Source: Agrobacterium vitis (GTDB taxonomy: Bacteria; Pseudomonadota; Alphaproteobacteria; Rhizobiales; Rhizobiaceae). Taken from it: 64,000 nucleotides of DNA. Made by a program: the position numbers and the translations under genes. The notes beneath the pieces were generated by a model, which ran no database searches, was not told where the DNA came from, and saw only the letters and a list, made by a program, of their open reading frames with translations. The stretch is from positions 439,001-503,000 of the forward strand of contig NZ_JACXXJ020000005.1 in NCBI RefSeq assembly GCF_014926405.1, written 5' to 3'. Shown in pieces: positions 8,433 through 17,741 of the stretch; position 1 is the stretch's first letter; each line of letters starts with the position of its first letter.

Positions 8433-9062
8433 TCAGGCAGGTGCGATTTCGGTGAGATAACCAATCACCTGGTTGGCCATTTCCGTTGGAGTGGCCTGCG
8501 TGGTCTTCAAATGAATATCCGGATGTTGTGGCGCCTCGTAACTGGAACTGACCCCGGTAAACTGCTTGATCTCTCCCATCAGCGCCCGGCGATAAAGGCC
8601 CTTCGGATCGCGCCGCATGCATTCCTGCAAGGGCGTATCGATGAAAACTTCGATGAATTCACCGTCTGCCATCAAGGCGCGGGCCATGTCGCGGTCGGCC
8701 TGAAAGGGGGAGATGAATGAGACGATCACGATTAGGCCTGCATCCGCCATCAGCTTGGCGACTTCTGCTACCCGGCGGATATTTTCCACCCTGTCGGCAT
8801 CGGAAAAGCCCAGATCGCGGTTCAATCCGTGGCGGACATTGTCGCCGTCGAGAATATAGGTGTGGTATCCTTGGCCGTGCAGTTGGCTTTCCAGGGCGTT
8901 GGCGACAGTTGATTTTCCCGAGCCCGAAAGCCCCGTCAGCCAGATCACCCGGGGATGCTGGCGTTTGATGATAGCGCGCGCCTCCCGGCGAACCTGCAAT
9001 TGCTGGACGACGATGTTTTGCTGTGACGTCACGATTGTCCTCGTGTCATGCGCTGCTATCAT
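8433..9062 (-). CDS. cysC: Adenylylsulfate (APS) kinase CysC
   Basis: A 209-residue P-loop kinase with Walker A GLSGSGKS at residues 44-51, then [16 protein letters not shown] and KGLYRRA, all diagnostic of APS kinase. It phosphorylates adenylylsulfate to PAPS. The ~35-residue N-terminal extension is normal for stand-alone CysC. No sulfurylase (cysD/cysN) is present, so it depends on APS made elsewhere. Proximity to cysQ and to a polysaccharide-initiating transferase suggests PAPS supply for sulfated surface sugars, which is inference. Confidence 0.92.
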   Translation of the reverse strand: MIAAHDTRTIVTSQQNIVVQQLQVRREARAIIKRQHPRVIWLTGLSGSGKSTVANALESQLHGQGYHTYILDGDNVRHGLNRDLGFSDADRVENIRRVAEVAKLMADAGLIVIVSFISPFQADRDMARALMADGEFIEVFIDTPLQECMRRDPKGLYRRALMGEIKQFTGVSSSYEAPQHPDIHLKTTQATPTEMANQVIGYLTEIAPA

Positions 9063-9540
9063 CTTTCGGCGTTTCCCCTCGAAACGATGGCCCTATTTTT
9101 CTGCCGTCTGCCTGCTTAAGTTTAGTTTATAACGATTGAATCGATGAATGAAAGTGCCTTTTATTGCCATTTCTTAGGATGGCATCCTCAATGTGGACCG
9201 CATTCCCGGATTTGATCAATGTAAAATATCTCAAACCTATCAGTGGCTTGACGCATTTGAAAGTTAAATACGAAAGGTCATTTTCAATGGACGCCTCGTA
9301 TTTCTTTCCACAGAACCCTGTGATTGATATCTCAAAAGGCGGGCAGCATCGCTATGCATGCGCACAGCTCTTTAGCTTGGAATAGGATTGAATAAACAGG
9401 AGCTGTCAAGGGCAAGCGGCAATGCTTGCCCTATCGTTTTACTGCATGATTCCTTAAATCGGAATCGGCTTAAGCCGAGAATTATGCAGCAGATGTAAGG
9501 AGTTACCGCGCCATCATTCGGGCAAAAATCCCGATCCTCG
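9063..9540. other. Spacer between cysC and the drug exporter
   Basis: 478 bp without a credible gene. It contains two ATATCTCAAA words (9226-9235 and 9327-9336), the core of the repeat at 4321, the first perhaps from a decayed copy because GCATTTGA follows it. The hairpin repeat at 9442-9492 is also here. A TTAA-N7-TTAT sequence at 9116-9130 is a weak CtrA-like match upstream of cysC. Confidence 0.55.
9442..9492. repeat. CTGCATGATT-type hairpin repeat, copy 1
   Basis: Arms CTGCATGATT (9442-9451) and AATTATGCAG (9480-9489) enclose the inner palindrome GGCTTAAGCC. It lies just downstream of the exporter gene, where it may also act as its 3' stem-loop. A related element is at 10835-10887. The layout fits the rhizobial palindromic intergenic repeats known as a class. 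Confidence 0.7.
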
Positions 9541-10746
9541 TCAGGCTTTTTCGGGAACTGTTGTCTCTTGCCGATCCTCGAAAAATACCTGGGTGACAAG
9601 TACGGCCAGGATACCGCAACCGGCCATGACGCAGACCAGAGGCAGGGCGGTGCCGTTTTCCAGCAACCCAAGGACAAAACTGGACAGGGCGCCTGCGCCA
9701 AAGGAAAGGCCTCCCGCCAGGGCGGCGGCAGTTCCGGCAATTGAGCCATGGGCTTCCATTGCCAGCACGTTGCAACCCGGCATGATGCCGCCGATGGACA
9801 TGACGAGAATAAACATCAGGATGCAGGTGACTGTCAGGCTATCGGTGCCGGTCAGCTGGGTGGCGACCAGTATCAGGGCGATAACCGTATAGAGCAGCAC
9901 GGAGCCGCGTACTGCGGCCTTGACACCGAACCGTGTGGCAAACCGGTTGCAGATCTGCGTGCCGATACCAAGGCCGATTGCGTTGGTGCTGAAGATAATC
10001 GAGTAACTGATGGCCGAAAGCCCGTAGACCGTCATCAGCATGAAAGACGACCCGGCGATATAGGCGAAGAATCCGCCCTGGACGAGTGCCATGGTGCCCG
10101 CATAGGGGATGAAATTGCGGCTGATCAGCAAGCCGCCATAGGTGATGAGGGCGCGGCTGGGCTTACTGGAAGCGCGGTCGGCCGGCAACCGGGTTTCGGG
10201 AAGCCAGAGCGCAACGACCACGAAGCACAGCGCCGCATAGCAGCCGAGCAATACAAAAATCATCTGCCAATTGGCTATTTTCAGAATGAGGCTGCCGGCA
10301 AAGGGTGCGAGGATCGGGGCGACGCCGATGACCAGCATCACCATGGACATCAGCTTTGTGGCTGCCGGGCCGGTATGCGTGTCGCGGATGATGGCTGTTC
10401 CAATGACCATGCCGATCGAGCCGCCCACGCCCTGCATGAAGCGCCATACCAGCAATTGCTCGCCGGTCGATGCAGTCAGGCAGCCGAACGAGGACAGGCA
10501 GAAGATCGCCAATGCCACATAAATTATCGGCTTACGGCCGGTCCTGTCGGAAATCGGTCCGTAGAACATTTGCCCGATGGTGAAGCCGGAAAAGAACGTC
10601 ATGACGGACAGCTGGATCGTCGCGGCTGTGGTCGATAAGCTCGTGGCCATCAGCGGCATGGCGCCCAGATACATATCTGTTGCGAGCGGCCCGATGGCAC
10701 AGATCATGCCGATCGAGATGGCTAGGAAGAGGGTTTTTCGGTTCAT
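9541..10746 (-). CDS. Bcr/CflA-family multidrug MFS exporter
   Basis: A 401-residue major-facilitator protein with about 12 hydrophobic segments. The N-terminal motif (IGPLATDMYLGAMPLMATSL) and the loop GPISDRTGRKP are typical of the DHA1 Bcr/CflA drug:H+ antiporters. ATG 10746 (MNRKTLF) follows CAGGAA; longer readings add unrelated residues. Divergent from a TetR gene whose upstream region carries twin operators, so it is probably the repressor's target. Hairpin repeats flank it on both sides. The substrate cannot be told from the sequence. Confidence 0.9.
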   Translation of the reverse strand: MNRKTLFLAISIGMICAIGPLATDMYLGAMPLMATSLSTTAATIQLSVMTFFSGFTIGQMFYGPISDRTGRKPIIYVALAIFCLSSFGCLTASTGEQLLVWRFMQGVGGSIGMVIGTAIIRDTHTGPAATKLMSMVMLVIGVAPILAPFAGSLILKIANWQMIFVLLGCYAALCFVVVALWLPETRLPADRASSKPSRALITYGGLLISRNFIPYAGTMALVQGGFFAYIAGSSFMLMTVYGLSAISYSIIFSTNAIGLGIGTQICNRFATRFGVKAAVRGSVLLYTVIALILVATQLTGTDSLTVTCILMFILVMSIGGIMPGCNVLAMEAHGSIAGTAAALAGGLSFGAGALSSFVLGLLENGTALPLVCVMAGCGILAVLVTQVFFEDRQETTVPEKA

Positions 10747-10834
10747 TTTCAAATTCCTGAATCTGACCATGCCCGCCATACATCTTTGCCGCGCTGCACA
10801 TGAAGCACCATGCATTTCCCTTGACGCATTTGCG

Positions 10835-10887
10835 CTGCTGCATGATTTTTACCCTGAACCGCCGCGGTTCAGAAAATCATGCAGCAG
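10835..10887. repeat. CTGCATGATT-type hairpin repeat, copy 2
   Basis: Perfect 15-bp outer arms CTGCTGCATGATTTT (10835-10849) and AAAATCATGCAGCAG (10873-10887), with an inner 7-bp stem CTGAACC / GGTTCAG (10854-10872) and a 4-base bulge. It lies upstream of the exporter gene and mirrors the element at 9442. Confidence 0.8.
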
Positions 10888-10985
10888 CTCGCCTTCGGTC
10901 CGTTGTTTGCGCAGTCGTCTAGATGTTTGAATCCCGCAGAATTGATCTTTTACCATTTCGGAAGGACAAATTATGCGGTAAGCAT

Positions 10986-11033
10986 GGAAACGTTGTCGTT
11001 TCCTCCCGACGATCAGGAAACGCTTTCGTTTCC
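10986..11033. promoter_or_regulatory. Twin TetR-type operators
   Basis: Two 18-bp palindromes, GGAAACGTTGTCGTTTCC (10986-11003) and GGAAACGCTTTCGTTTCC (11016-11033), have identical 7-bp arms and 4-bp spacers and lie 30 bp apart start to start. The second ends 30 bp before the tetR ATG, overlapping the expected promoter. This is the pattern expected for autoregulation plus control of the divergent exporter. Confidence 0.88.
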
Positions 11034-11063
11034 GTTTGTCAAGTCGAAAGTGTGAGAAGACCG

Positions 11064-11690
11064 ATGTCCGAACAGCAGCGAATGGTCATGCGCCTGCCGG
11101 TCATGCCGGATGAGGAACGGCGTGAGCGTATTCTCAAGGCTGCCGAAGTGGTGTTTGACACTATGGGCTTTGGCGATGCGACCATGGAGGAGGTGGCGCG
11201 TTTGGCTGGCATGGCGAAAAAGACCGTCTACCGGTTCTTTCCCGATAAGCGCTGCTTGTTCACGGCGCTGATCCAGTCTCATGATCAGTTGCAGATCGAA
11301 ATCGGTGGCCAGCGTGGGCAAACGGCGGACCCGCGTGAGAGAGTGCGGCTGGCGCTCGAGGCTTTGGCGAGGTTCGTCTTGTCGCCACGCCAGATTCTGG
11401 TGACCCGGCTGATCATTGCCGAAGCGGGCAAACATCCCGGCCTGACCCGACAGTTTTACGAGGATTGTGTCGAGAATTTTCGAGCATTTCTGGCGCAGGA
11501 GCTGGATTTCCACGTCGCGGGCAGCGCATGCGAGGCGGTTGATCGTCGCGATATTGCCGACATCTTTGTCGGAGCGGTTCTGGGGCCGTTGCAGACGAAG
11601 GTTCTGATGTTCGGCAAGCAGGCAGAGGATCTTGACAGCGAGATCCGCATGCGTGTGGACCTAGCGCTGCGGCTGCTGATGCCTTCGTAA
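11064..11690 (+). CDS. TetR/AcrR-family transcriptional repressor
   Basis: A 208-residue protein with an N-terminal TetR helix-turn-helix (about residues 18-66; MEEVARLAGMAKKTVYRFFPDK) and an all-helical C-terminal ligand domain of the TetR_C type (VTRLIIAEAGKHPGLTRQFYE). I chose ATG 11064 because it follows GAGAAGA and lies after the operators; the open frame runs upstream through them to 10923 but that part is not coding-like. Likely binds the twin palindromes and represses itself and the Bcr/CflA exporter. The inducer is unknown. Confidence 0.9.
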   Translation: MSEQQRMVMRLPVMPDEERRERILKAAEVVFDTMGFGDATMEEVARLAGMAKKTVYRFFPDKRCLFTALIQSHDQLQIEIGGQRGQTADPRERVRLALEALARFVLSPRQILVTRLIIAEAGKHPGLTRQFYEDCVENFRAFLAQELDFHVAGSACEAVDRRDIADIFVGAVLGPLQTKVLMFGKQAEDLDSEIRMRVDLALRLLMPS

Positions 11691-11952
11691 AAAACGACGA
11701 AACCATCCGCGTTTTTTTCATTCGGCAAGTTGGTCCAGAGTCATCTGCGCGCTTTTTGAGCGCAATTCCAGGTTTAATGCTGAATTTATGCAAAAACTGC
11801 CGATATGTTGAGCAATTGACAGAAAAATACGCGCTGCAAAGCTTTTAGGCTTCACATTTTTGTCGAAACCGATATCAAATCCCTCCAACACGAAGAACCC
11901 GAATGGGACAACATATGGATGCTGCGTTTGATCGGCATCCGGGGGATAATGT
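11691..11952. other. Promoter region of the liv operon
   Basis: 262 bp without a gene. GGGGGATAA just before 11953 is the livH ribosome site. I could not identify a promoter or operator with confidence. Confidence 0.5.
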
Positions 11953-12855
11953 ATGGATTATTTCATCCAGCAGCTTATCAACGGGCTGACGCTTGGCTCG
12001 ATTTATGGCTTGGTGGCGATCGGTTATACGATGGTCTACGGGATTGTCGGCATGATCAACTTCGCCCATGGCGATATCTTCATGCTCGGCGGTTTTGCCG
12101 CCTTGATTGTTTTTTTGCTTCTCACGACATTTTTTGCAGGCATTCCAGTGGCTTTGGCGCTGCTGATCATGTTGGTTGTATCAATGTTGATGACCGGTTT
12201 GTGGAACTGGACCATTGAGCGGGTCGCCTATCGGCCCTTGCGCGGGTCCTTCCGGCTGGCGCCGCTGATTACGGCAATCGGCATGTCGATTGCACTGTCC
12301 AACTTTATTCAGGTCGCGCAAGGCCCTCGCAACAAGCCAATTCCGGCGCTGGTCAATGACGTCTATCATTTCGGCGCTATCACGGTGTCGCTGAAGCAGA
12401 TGATCATCGTTGCTGTAACGGCGGTGCTGCTGGCGGCCTTCTGGTATATCGTCAACAAGACGCCGCTTGGCCGTGCTCAGCGCGCCACCGAGCAGGACCG
12501 CAAGATGGCGGCCCTTTTGGGTGTCGACGTCGACCGGACCATTTCCGTCACCTTCGTGATGGGAGCGGCGCTGGCGGCGGTGGCTGGTACCATGTATCTG
12601 ATGTATTACGGGGTTGCCTCTTTTACCGATGGCTTCATTCCCGGCGTCAAGGCCTTTACGGCGGCGGTTCTGGGCGGCATCGGCTCTTTGCCGGGCGCAG
12701 TCCTCGGCGGCTTGCTGATCGGCCTGATCGAATCCCTGTGGTCGGCCTATTTCACTATCGCCTACAAGGATGTCGCCACGTTCGGCATCCTGGCTTTCGT
12801 GCTGATTTTCAAACCGACCGGCATCCTGGGCCGTCCCGAAGTCGAGAAGGTCTGA
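11953..12855 (+). CDS. livH: Branched-chain amino acid ABC permease LivH
   Basis: A 300-residue inner-membrane permease, HAAT family. It starts [25 protein letters not shown], typical of LivH/BraD, and contains the EAA-like loop [19 protein letters not shown] and a glycine-rich C-terminal segment. It pairs with LivM to form the channel for Leu/Ile/Val and often other amino acids. First gene of livH-M-G-F-(DUF6867)-livJ, spaced 4 bp from livM. The order with the binding protein last matches the rhizobial bra operon, known there for broad amino-acid uptake. Confidence 0.94.
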   Translation: MDYFIQQLINGLTLGSIYGLVAIGYTMVYGIVGMINFAHGDIFMLGGFAALIVFLLLTTFFAGIPVALALLIMLVVSMLMTGLWNWTIERVAYRPLRGSFRLAPLITAIGMSIALSNFIQVAQGPRNKPIPALVNDVYHFGAITVSLKQMIIVAVTAVLLAAFWYIVNKTPLGRAQRATEQDRKMAALLGVDVDRTISVTFVMGAALAAVAGTMYLMYYGVASFTDGFIPGVKAFTAAVLGGIGSLPGAVLGGLLIGLIESLWSAYFTIAYKDVATFGILAFVLIFKPTGILGRPEVEKV

Positions 12856-12859
12856 GATC

Positions 12860-14251
12860 ATGGCAAATGTCGACATTTCCACCGTCAAGGCGCAGCCCGG
12901 CCTGATGGCGCGGGCATTGAAAGAAGCCGTGTTCGCAGGCTTGCTGGCACTCGGCCTGTTCGTACTGTTCATCGGCATCAAGACCGACCAGGACATCAAC
13001 AATGCCCTCGTCTGGTATACACGCTGGGGTCTTCTATCTATTTTCGTGGCGATTGCCGCCATTGGCCGGTTTGCTGTGGTCGCTGTCTTGCGCCCCTGGT
13101 CGGCGGCGCGCAAGGCGCGGGCGGCTACAAAGCCCGCCGCTGCCACGGATGCCCGGCCGTCTTTCTTCAAGACACATTTCCTGAAGATCGCGCTTGTGGC
13201 GCTGATCCTCTACCCGCCGGTCATTCTCTTTCTGGTCGGCACGCAGGGCTCGCTGAAATATGTCGATAACTTCGGCATCCAGATCCTGATCTACGTCATG
13301 CTCGCCTGGGGATTGAACATCGTTGTCGGCCTGGCCGGGCTGCTCGATCTCGGCTATGTCGCCTTCTACGCGGTCGGTGCCTATTCATACGCGTTGCTGT
13401 CTCAGCATTTCGGCCTGTCCTTCTGGCTGTTGCTGCCGATATCAGGCATTCTGGCCGCCTTCTGGGGCATCATGCTCGGCTTTCCGGTGCTGCGTCTGCG
13501 GGGAGATTACCTCGCCATCGTCACGCTGGCCTTCGGGGAAATCATTCGGTTGGTGCTGATTAACTGGACGGATGTCACCCAGGGCACGTTCGGTGTATCG
13601 GGCATTCCCAAGGCGACGCTGTTCGGCATTCCCTTCGATGCCTCGGCGCATGGCTTCGCCAAGACCTTCGGCCTGCCGATGTCGTCAGCCTATTACAAGA
13701 TCTTCCTGTTCTATCTGGCGCTGGGGCTGTGCATGCTCACCGCCTATGTGACGATCCGGCTGCGGCGTATGCCGATTGGCCGGGCCTGGGAAGCGTTGCG
13801 CGAAGACGAGATCGCCTGCCGGTCGCTTGGCATCGACACGGTGAAGACCAAGCTGACGGCCTTTGCCATCGGCGCGATGTTTGGCGGTTTTGCCGGGTCG
13901 TTCTTTGCTGCCCGCCAGGGTTTCGTGTCGCCGGAAAGCTTCGTCTTCCTGGAATCGGCGGTTATCCTTGCCATCGTTGTTCTGGGCGGCATGGGCTCTC
14001 TGACCGGTATCGCGGTTGCGGCCATCGTCATGGTTGGCGGCACGGAGCTGCTGCGCGAGATGGAATTCCTGAAACACGTGTTCGGTCCTGATTTTACTCC
14101 TGAACTGTATCGCATGCTGCTATTCGGTCTTGCCATGATTGTGGTCATGCTGTTCAAGCCGCGCGGCTTTGTCGGCAGCAGAGAGCCGACGGCCTTCCTG
14201 AAGGAACGCAAGGCTGTCTCCGGCAGCTTTACCAAGGAGGGTCACGGCTGA
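12860..14251 (+). CDS. livM: Branched-chain amino acid ABC permease LivM
   Basis: A 463-residue permease. An N-terminal part of about 130 residues has extra membrane segments and a basic, Ala-rich linker ([21 protein letters not shown]). The conserved LivM core follows ([52 protein letters not shown]). The extended N-terminus is usual for alphaproteobacterial LivM. Its stop overlaps the livG start by one base. Confidence 0.94.
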   Translation: MANVDISTVKAQPGLMARALKEAVFAGLLALGLFVLFIGIKTDQDINNALVWYTRWGLLSIFVAIAAIGRFAVVAVLRPWSAARKARAATKPAAATDARPSFFKTHFLKIALVALILYPPVILFLVGTQGSLKYVDNFGIQILIYVMLAWGLNIVVGLAGLLDLGYVAFYAVGAYSYALLSQHFGLSFWLLLPISGILAAFWGIMLGFPVLRLRGDYLAIVTLAFGEIIRLVLINWTDVTQGTFGVSGIPKATLFGIPFDASAHGFAKTFGLPMSSAYYKIFLFYLALGLCMLTAYVTIRLRRMPIGRAWEALREDEIACRSLGIDTVKTKLTAFAIGAMFGGFAGSFFAARQGFVSPESFVFLESAVILAIVVLGGMGSLTGIAVAAIVMVGGTELLREMEFLKHVFGPDFTPELYRMLLFGLAMIVVMLFKPRGFVGSREPTAFLKERKAVSGSFTKEGHG

Positions 14252-15126
14252 TGACATCCGGGACGCAAATCATGAACAATGACCCAATCCTGACGGTCGA
14301 GCACCTGTCGATGAAATTCGGCGGCTTGATGGCCATCAACGACTTCTCTTTTGAAGCCCGGCGCGGTGAAATTACCGCGCTGATTGGCCCGAACGGAGCG
14401 GGCAAGACCACGGTGTTCAACTGCATTACCGGCTTCTACAAGCCGACAATGGGCATGGTCACCCTGCGCCAGAAGGCCGGCAAGGAATTCCTTTTGGAAC
14501 GCCTGACGGATTTCGAGATCACCAAAAAGGCCAAGGTGGCCCGAACCTTCCAGAATATCCGGCTGTTTTCCGGCCTGACCGTGCTGGAAAACCTGCTGGT
14601 TGCCCAGCACAATGCGCTGATGAAGGCCTCCGGCTATACGGTGCTCGGTCTGCTTGGCTTGCCCGCCTACAAGAAGGCGGCGGCACTGTCGATCGACAAG
14701 GCGAGGTTCTGGCTGGAGCGCGCCGACCTGATCGAGCGGGCCGACGACCCGGCTGGCGATCTGCCCTATGGCGCGCAACGGCGTCTCGAAATCGCCCGGG
14801 CAATGTGTACGGAACCGGAATTACTTTGCCTGGATGAGCCTGCAGCCGGTCTCAATCCACGGGAATCGCTGGCGCTCAACACGTTGCTCAATGGTATCAG
14901 AGACGAAACCGGCACATCGATCATGCTGATCGAGCACGATATGTCGGTGGTCATGGAAATTTCCGACCATGTCGTGGTGCTGGAATATGGCCAGAAGATT
15001 TCCGATGGCACGCCTGACCACGTGAAAAACGATCCGAGGGTCATCGCGGCCTATCTCGGTGTCGAGGATGAAGAACTGGACGACGCGATTTCCGATGTGG
15101 AAGCCGTGGCCGGAGGCAAATTGTGA
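14251..15126 (+). CDS. livG: Branched-chain amino acid ABC ATPase LivG
   Basis: A 291-residue ABC ATPase with Walker A GPNGAGKT, the signature-region variant YGAQRRLEIARAM, and Walker B LLCLDEPAAGLNP. The QNIRLF and long insertion before the signature are typical of LivG. Its ATG overlaps the livM stop, so translation is coupled. A second in-frame ATG lies 7 codons downstream (MNNDPILTVEHLSM) and could also be the true start. The C-terminus has an acidic tail. Confidence 0.94.
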   Translation: MTSGTQIMNNDPILTVEHLSMKFGGLMAINDFSFEARRGEITALIGPNGAGKTTVFNCITGFYKPTMGMVTLRQKAGKEFLLERLTDFEITKKAKVARTFQNIRLFSGLTVLENLLVAQHNALMKASGYTVLGLLGLPAYKKAAALSIDKARFWLERADLIERADDPAGDLPYGAQRRLEIARAMCTEPELLCLDEPAAGLNPRESLALNTLLNGIRDETGTSIMLIEHDMSVVMEISDHVVVLEYGQKISDGTPDHVKNDPRVIAAYLGVEDEELDDAISDVEAVAGGKL

Positions 15127-15854
15127 TGACTGCTGAAGCTCTTTTGAAGGTTGAGGCCGTCGAGACCTATTACGGCAATATCCGTGCGCTTGGCGGTGTC
15201 AGCGTTGAGGTTAAAAAAGGCGAGATCGTCAGCCTGATCGGCGCCAATGGTGCTGGCAAGTCGACGTTGATGATGACGATTTGCGGCAGCCCGCAGGCGC
15301 GGGCTGGTCGGGTGATTTTCGATGGCATGGACATTACCAAAATGCCCACCCATCTGATCGCCCGCCAGCGCATTGCCCAATCACCGGAAGGGCGGCGGAT
15401 TTTTCCGCGCATGACGGTGATGGAAAACCTGCAAATGGGTGCAGGTCTCGACAATCTCAAATATTTCCAGGAGGACGTCGAGAAGATTTTCACGCTGTTT
15501 CCACGTCTGAAAGAGCGCCACGCCCAACGCGGCGGTACGCTTTCCGGCGGCGAGCAGCAGATGCTGTCCATTGGCCGGGCGCTGATGGCGCGGCCCAAGC
15601 TACTGTTGCTTGATGAACCATCGCTTGGGTTGGCGCCCTTGATCGTCAAGGGGATTTTCGAGGCGATCAAGAAGCTCAACCAGGAAGAAGGGCTGACCGT
15701 GTTCCTCGTCGAGCAGAATGCGTTTGCTGCGCTGAAACTGTCCGACCGCGCCTATGTCATGGTCAACGGACTGGTGACGATGAGCGGTTCCGGTCGGGAA
15801 TTGCTGGCCGACCCTCAGGTGCGTGCTGCCTATCTCGAAGGCGGACGGCATTAA
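15126..15854 (+). CDS. livF: Branched-chain amino acid ABC ATPase LivF
   Basis: A 242-residue ABC ATPase with Walker A GANGAGKST, signature LSGGEQQMLSIGRAL and Walker B LLLLDEPSLGLAP, and the short form typical of LivF. I used ATG 15126, which overlaps the livG stop; a GTG immediately before it is also in frame. Together LivG and LivF power the LivHM channel. Confidence 0.94.
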   Translation: MTAEALLKVEAVETYYGNIRALGGVSVEVKKGEIVSLIGANGAGKSTLMMTICGSPQARAGRVIFDGMDITKMPTHLIARQRIAQSPEGRRIFPRMTVMENLQMGAGLDNLKYFQEDVEKIFTLFPRLKERHAQRGGTLSGGEQQMLSIGRALMARPKLLLLDEPSLGLAPLIVKGIFEAIKKLNQEEGLTVFLVEQNAFAALKLSDRAYVMVNGLVTMSGSGRELLADPQVRAAYLEGGRH

Positions 15855-15908
15855 TCGTCGTGCCGTGCTGATAAACTGCGGATAAAAAGACCCCGGAGGG
15901 GAAAAGAC

Positions 15909-16262
15909 ATGCAGGGTTTGTTTTTCGATACGGATGACCAGGTGCGGATGGTGCTGCGCTTTCTCGTGGTGCTGCTCGGTTTCTGGACCGCATGGCGCAC
16001 CGGCAAGGCCGTTGCCGAAAACTGGGAAGGCTATGGCCGGGTGGTGATCTACACGCTGCTGCTGGCGCTGGTCATGCGGTTTCTCCATCATGCCCTGTTT
16101 GAAGGGCCGATGCTGGATCTCGGTCTTTACGCGATGGATTTTGTCGTTCTGCTGGTGTTTTCGATGGTCGGTTTCCGCCAGCGACGCACCCGCCAGATGG
16201 CCGGTAACTATTACTGGCTCTATGAAAAAACTTCCCCACTTTCCTGGAAGAAGAAAGATTGA
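15909..16262 (+). CDS. DUF6867 small membrane protein in the liv operon
   Basis: A 117-residue protein with three hydrophobic segments (about residues 15-30, 45-62 and 75-92) and a basic C-terminus ending SWKKKD. GGAGGGG lies 9-15 bp before the ATG. It sits between livF and livJ, 54 bp after livF. I recognise it as the uncharacterised family that accompanies liv/bra operons in Rhizobiales. A role in the transporter is only suggested by position. Confidence 0.8.
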   Translation: MQGLFFDTDDQVRMVLRFLVVLLGFWTAWRTGKAVAENWEGYGRVVIYTLLLALVMRFLHHALFEGPMLDLGLYAMDFVVLLVFSMVGFRQRRTRQMAGNYYWLYEKTSPLSWKKKD

Positions 16263-16396
16263 CAGCACCGTCTTTCTCGCCTCTGATGGCCGGGGAAATT
16301 GCAATAATAAAGAGTGGAAGAGTTTTCCGGCGCAATCTAGGTGGGTGTTGCGCGGGGGATCGAAATAAGCCCGCCCTAAAAACTGGGAGTATCAGA

Positions 16397-17512
16397 ATGA
16401 AGAAGTCGCTTCTTTCAGCCGTGGCGCTGACAGCCATGGTTGCCTTCAGCGGCACCGCCTGGGCTGACATCATCGTCGGTGTCGGCGGTCCCCTGACAGG
16501 CCCGAACGCTGCTTTCGGCGCACAGCTCCAGAAGGGTGCCGAACAGGCCGCTGCCGATATCAACGCAGCCGGCGGCATCAATGGCGAAAAGATCAAGATC
16601 GTGCTCGGCGACGACGTGTCGGATGCCAAGCAGGGCGTTTCCGTCGCCAACAAATTCGTTGCCGATGGCGTCAAATATGTGATCGGTCACTTCAACTCGG
16701 GCGTATCGATCCCGGCTTCTGACGTGTATGCCGAAAATGGCATTCTGCAGATCACGCCAGCCTCGACAAATCCCAAATTCACCGAGCGCGGCATGTGGAA
16801 CACGTTCCGCACCTGCGGTCGCGATGACCAGCAGGGCGCGGTTGCCGGCAAGTACATTGCTGAAAAGTTCAAGGGCGTGAAGGTTGCCGTCATTCATGAC
16901 AAGACCCCTTACGGTCAGGGCCTTGCTGACGAAACCAAGAAGGCCATGAATGGTCTGGGCGTCAAGGAAGTCATCTACGAAGGCATCACCCCTGGTGAAA
17001 AGGACTATTCGGCCCTGATCGCCAAGATGAAGGAAGCTGGTGTCGGCATCGTTTATTACGGCGGTCTGCACACGGAAGCGGGCCTGATCCTGCGTCAGAT
17101 GGCTGACCAGGGCGTCAAGGCGCCGATGATGTCAGGCGACGGCATCACCTCCAACGAACTGGCTTCGATTGCTGGCGACGCCGTCAATGGAACGCTGATG
17201 ACCTTCCCGCCGGATCCACGTAACAACCCGAACGCCAAGGACGTCGTCAAGAAGTTCCGCGACGCTGGTTTTGAGCCAGAAGCTTACACGCTCTACTCCT
17301 ATGCCGCCCTGCAGATCATTGCAGACGCTGCCAAGGCTGCCGGTTCCACCGATGCTGAAAAGGTTGCTGAAACCATGAAGGCCAAGGGTCCGTTCACGAC
17401 CGTTATCGGTTCGATCGGCTTTGACGCCAAGGGCGACATCACCCGTCCCGACTACGTGATGTACACCTGGAAGAAAGGCCCTGACGGCAAGTATTCCTAC
17501 TTCGAAAACTGA
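16397..17512 (+). CDS. livJ: Branched-chain amino acid binding protein LivJ/BraC
   Basis: A 371-residue periplasmic binding protein with a clear signal peptide ([23 protein letters not shown], about 23 residues) and the family start [20 protein letters not shown]. Later blocks include [28 protein letters not shown] and [14 protein letters not shown] chose ATG 16397 because GGGAG precedes it and the signal peptide begins there; the open frame upstream to 16259 is not supported. It delivers amino acids to LivHM. Last gene of the operon, followed by a strong terminator. Confidence 0.93.
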   Translation: MKKSLLSAVALTAMVAFSGTAWADIIVGVGGPLTGPNAAFGAQLQKGAEQAAADINAAGGINGEKIKIVLGDDVSDAKQGVSVANKFVADGVKYVIGHFNSGVSIPASDVYAENGILQITPASTNPKFTERGMWNTFRTCGRDDQQGAVAGKYIAEKFKGVKVAVIHDKTPYGQGLADETKKAMNGLGVKEVIYEGITPGEKDYSALIAKMKEAGVGIVYYGGLHTEAGLILRQMADQGVKAPMMSGDGITSNELASIAGDAVNGTLMTFPPDPRNNPNAKDVVKKFRDAGFEPEAYTLYSYAALQIIADAAKAAGSTDAEKVAETMKAKGPFTTVIGSIGFDAKGDITRPDYVMYTWKKGPDGKYSYFEN

Positions 17513-17540
17513 TTTCGATCAGCTTTGTTGATAGCTTAGG

Positions 17541-17567
17541 AAAGCCCGGCCTTGCGCCGGGCTTTTT
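17541..17567 (+). terminator. Terminator of the liv operon
   Basis: Stem AAAGCCCGGC / GCCGGGCTTT with a short CTTGC loop followed by a T-run, 28 bp after the livJ stop. Confidence 0.93.
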
Positions 17568-17685
17568 GCATTGCACGCGTGAGTGACATTTGCGTGCAAC
17601 CGCAAGATTTATTTTCTAACGATTTGAATATTATAGCCAATTAGCATCATCCATATCGGTTGTCTTAACGGATTAAAGAGCTGCG

Positions 17686-17702
17686 TTAACCTTTTGTTAA
17701 CC
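17686..17702. promoter_or_regulatory. Exact CtrA box upstream of minCDE
   Basis: TTAA-CCTTTTG-TTAACC, a full TTAA-N7-TTAAC match ending 40 bp before the minC ATG. Work in Sinorhizobium meliloti places minCDE under CtrA, which fits. Confidence 0.75.
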
Positions 17703-17741
17703 AAATCAGCCGTAAACCAAGTCAACGATTTGTTCATAAAG

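Noticed and set aside
9748..10638. 296-codon open frame antisense to the drug exporter
   Set aside because: Low-complexity His/Asp-rich translation typical of an antisense frame.
17512..17530. CTGATTTCGATCAG sequence at the livJ stop, similar to an FNR box
   Set aside because: Both outer bases differ from TTGAT-N4-ATCAA and it overlaps the stop codon before a terminator, so no promoter role is likely.
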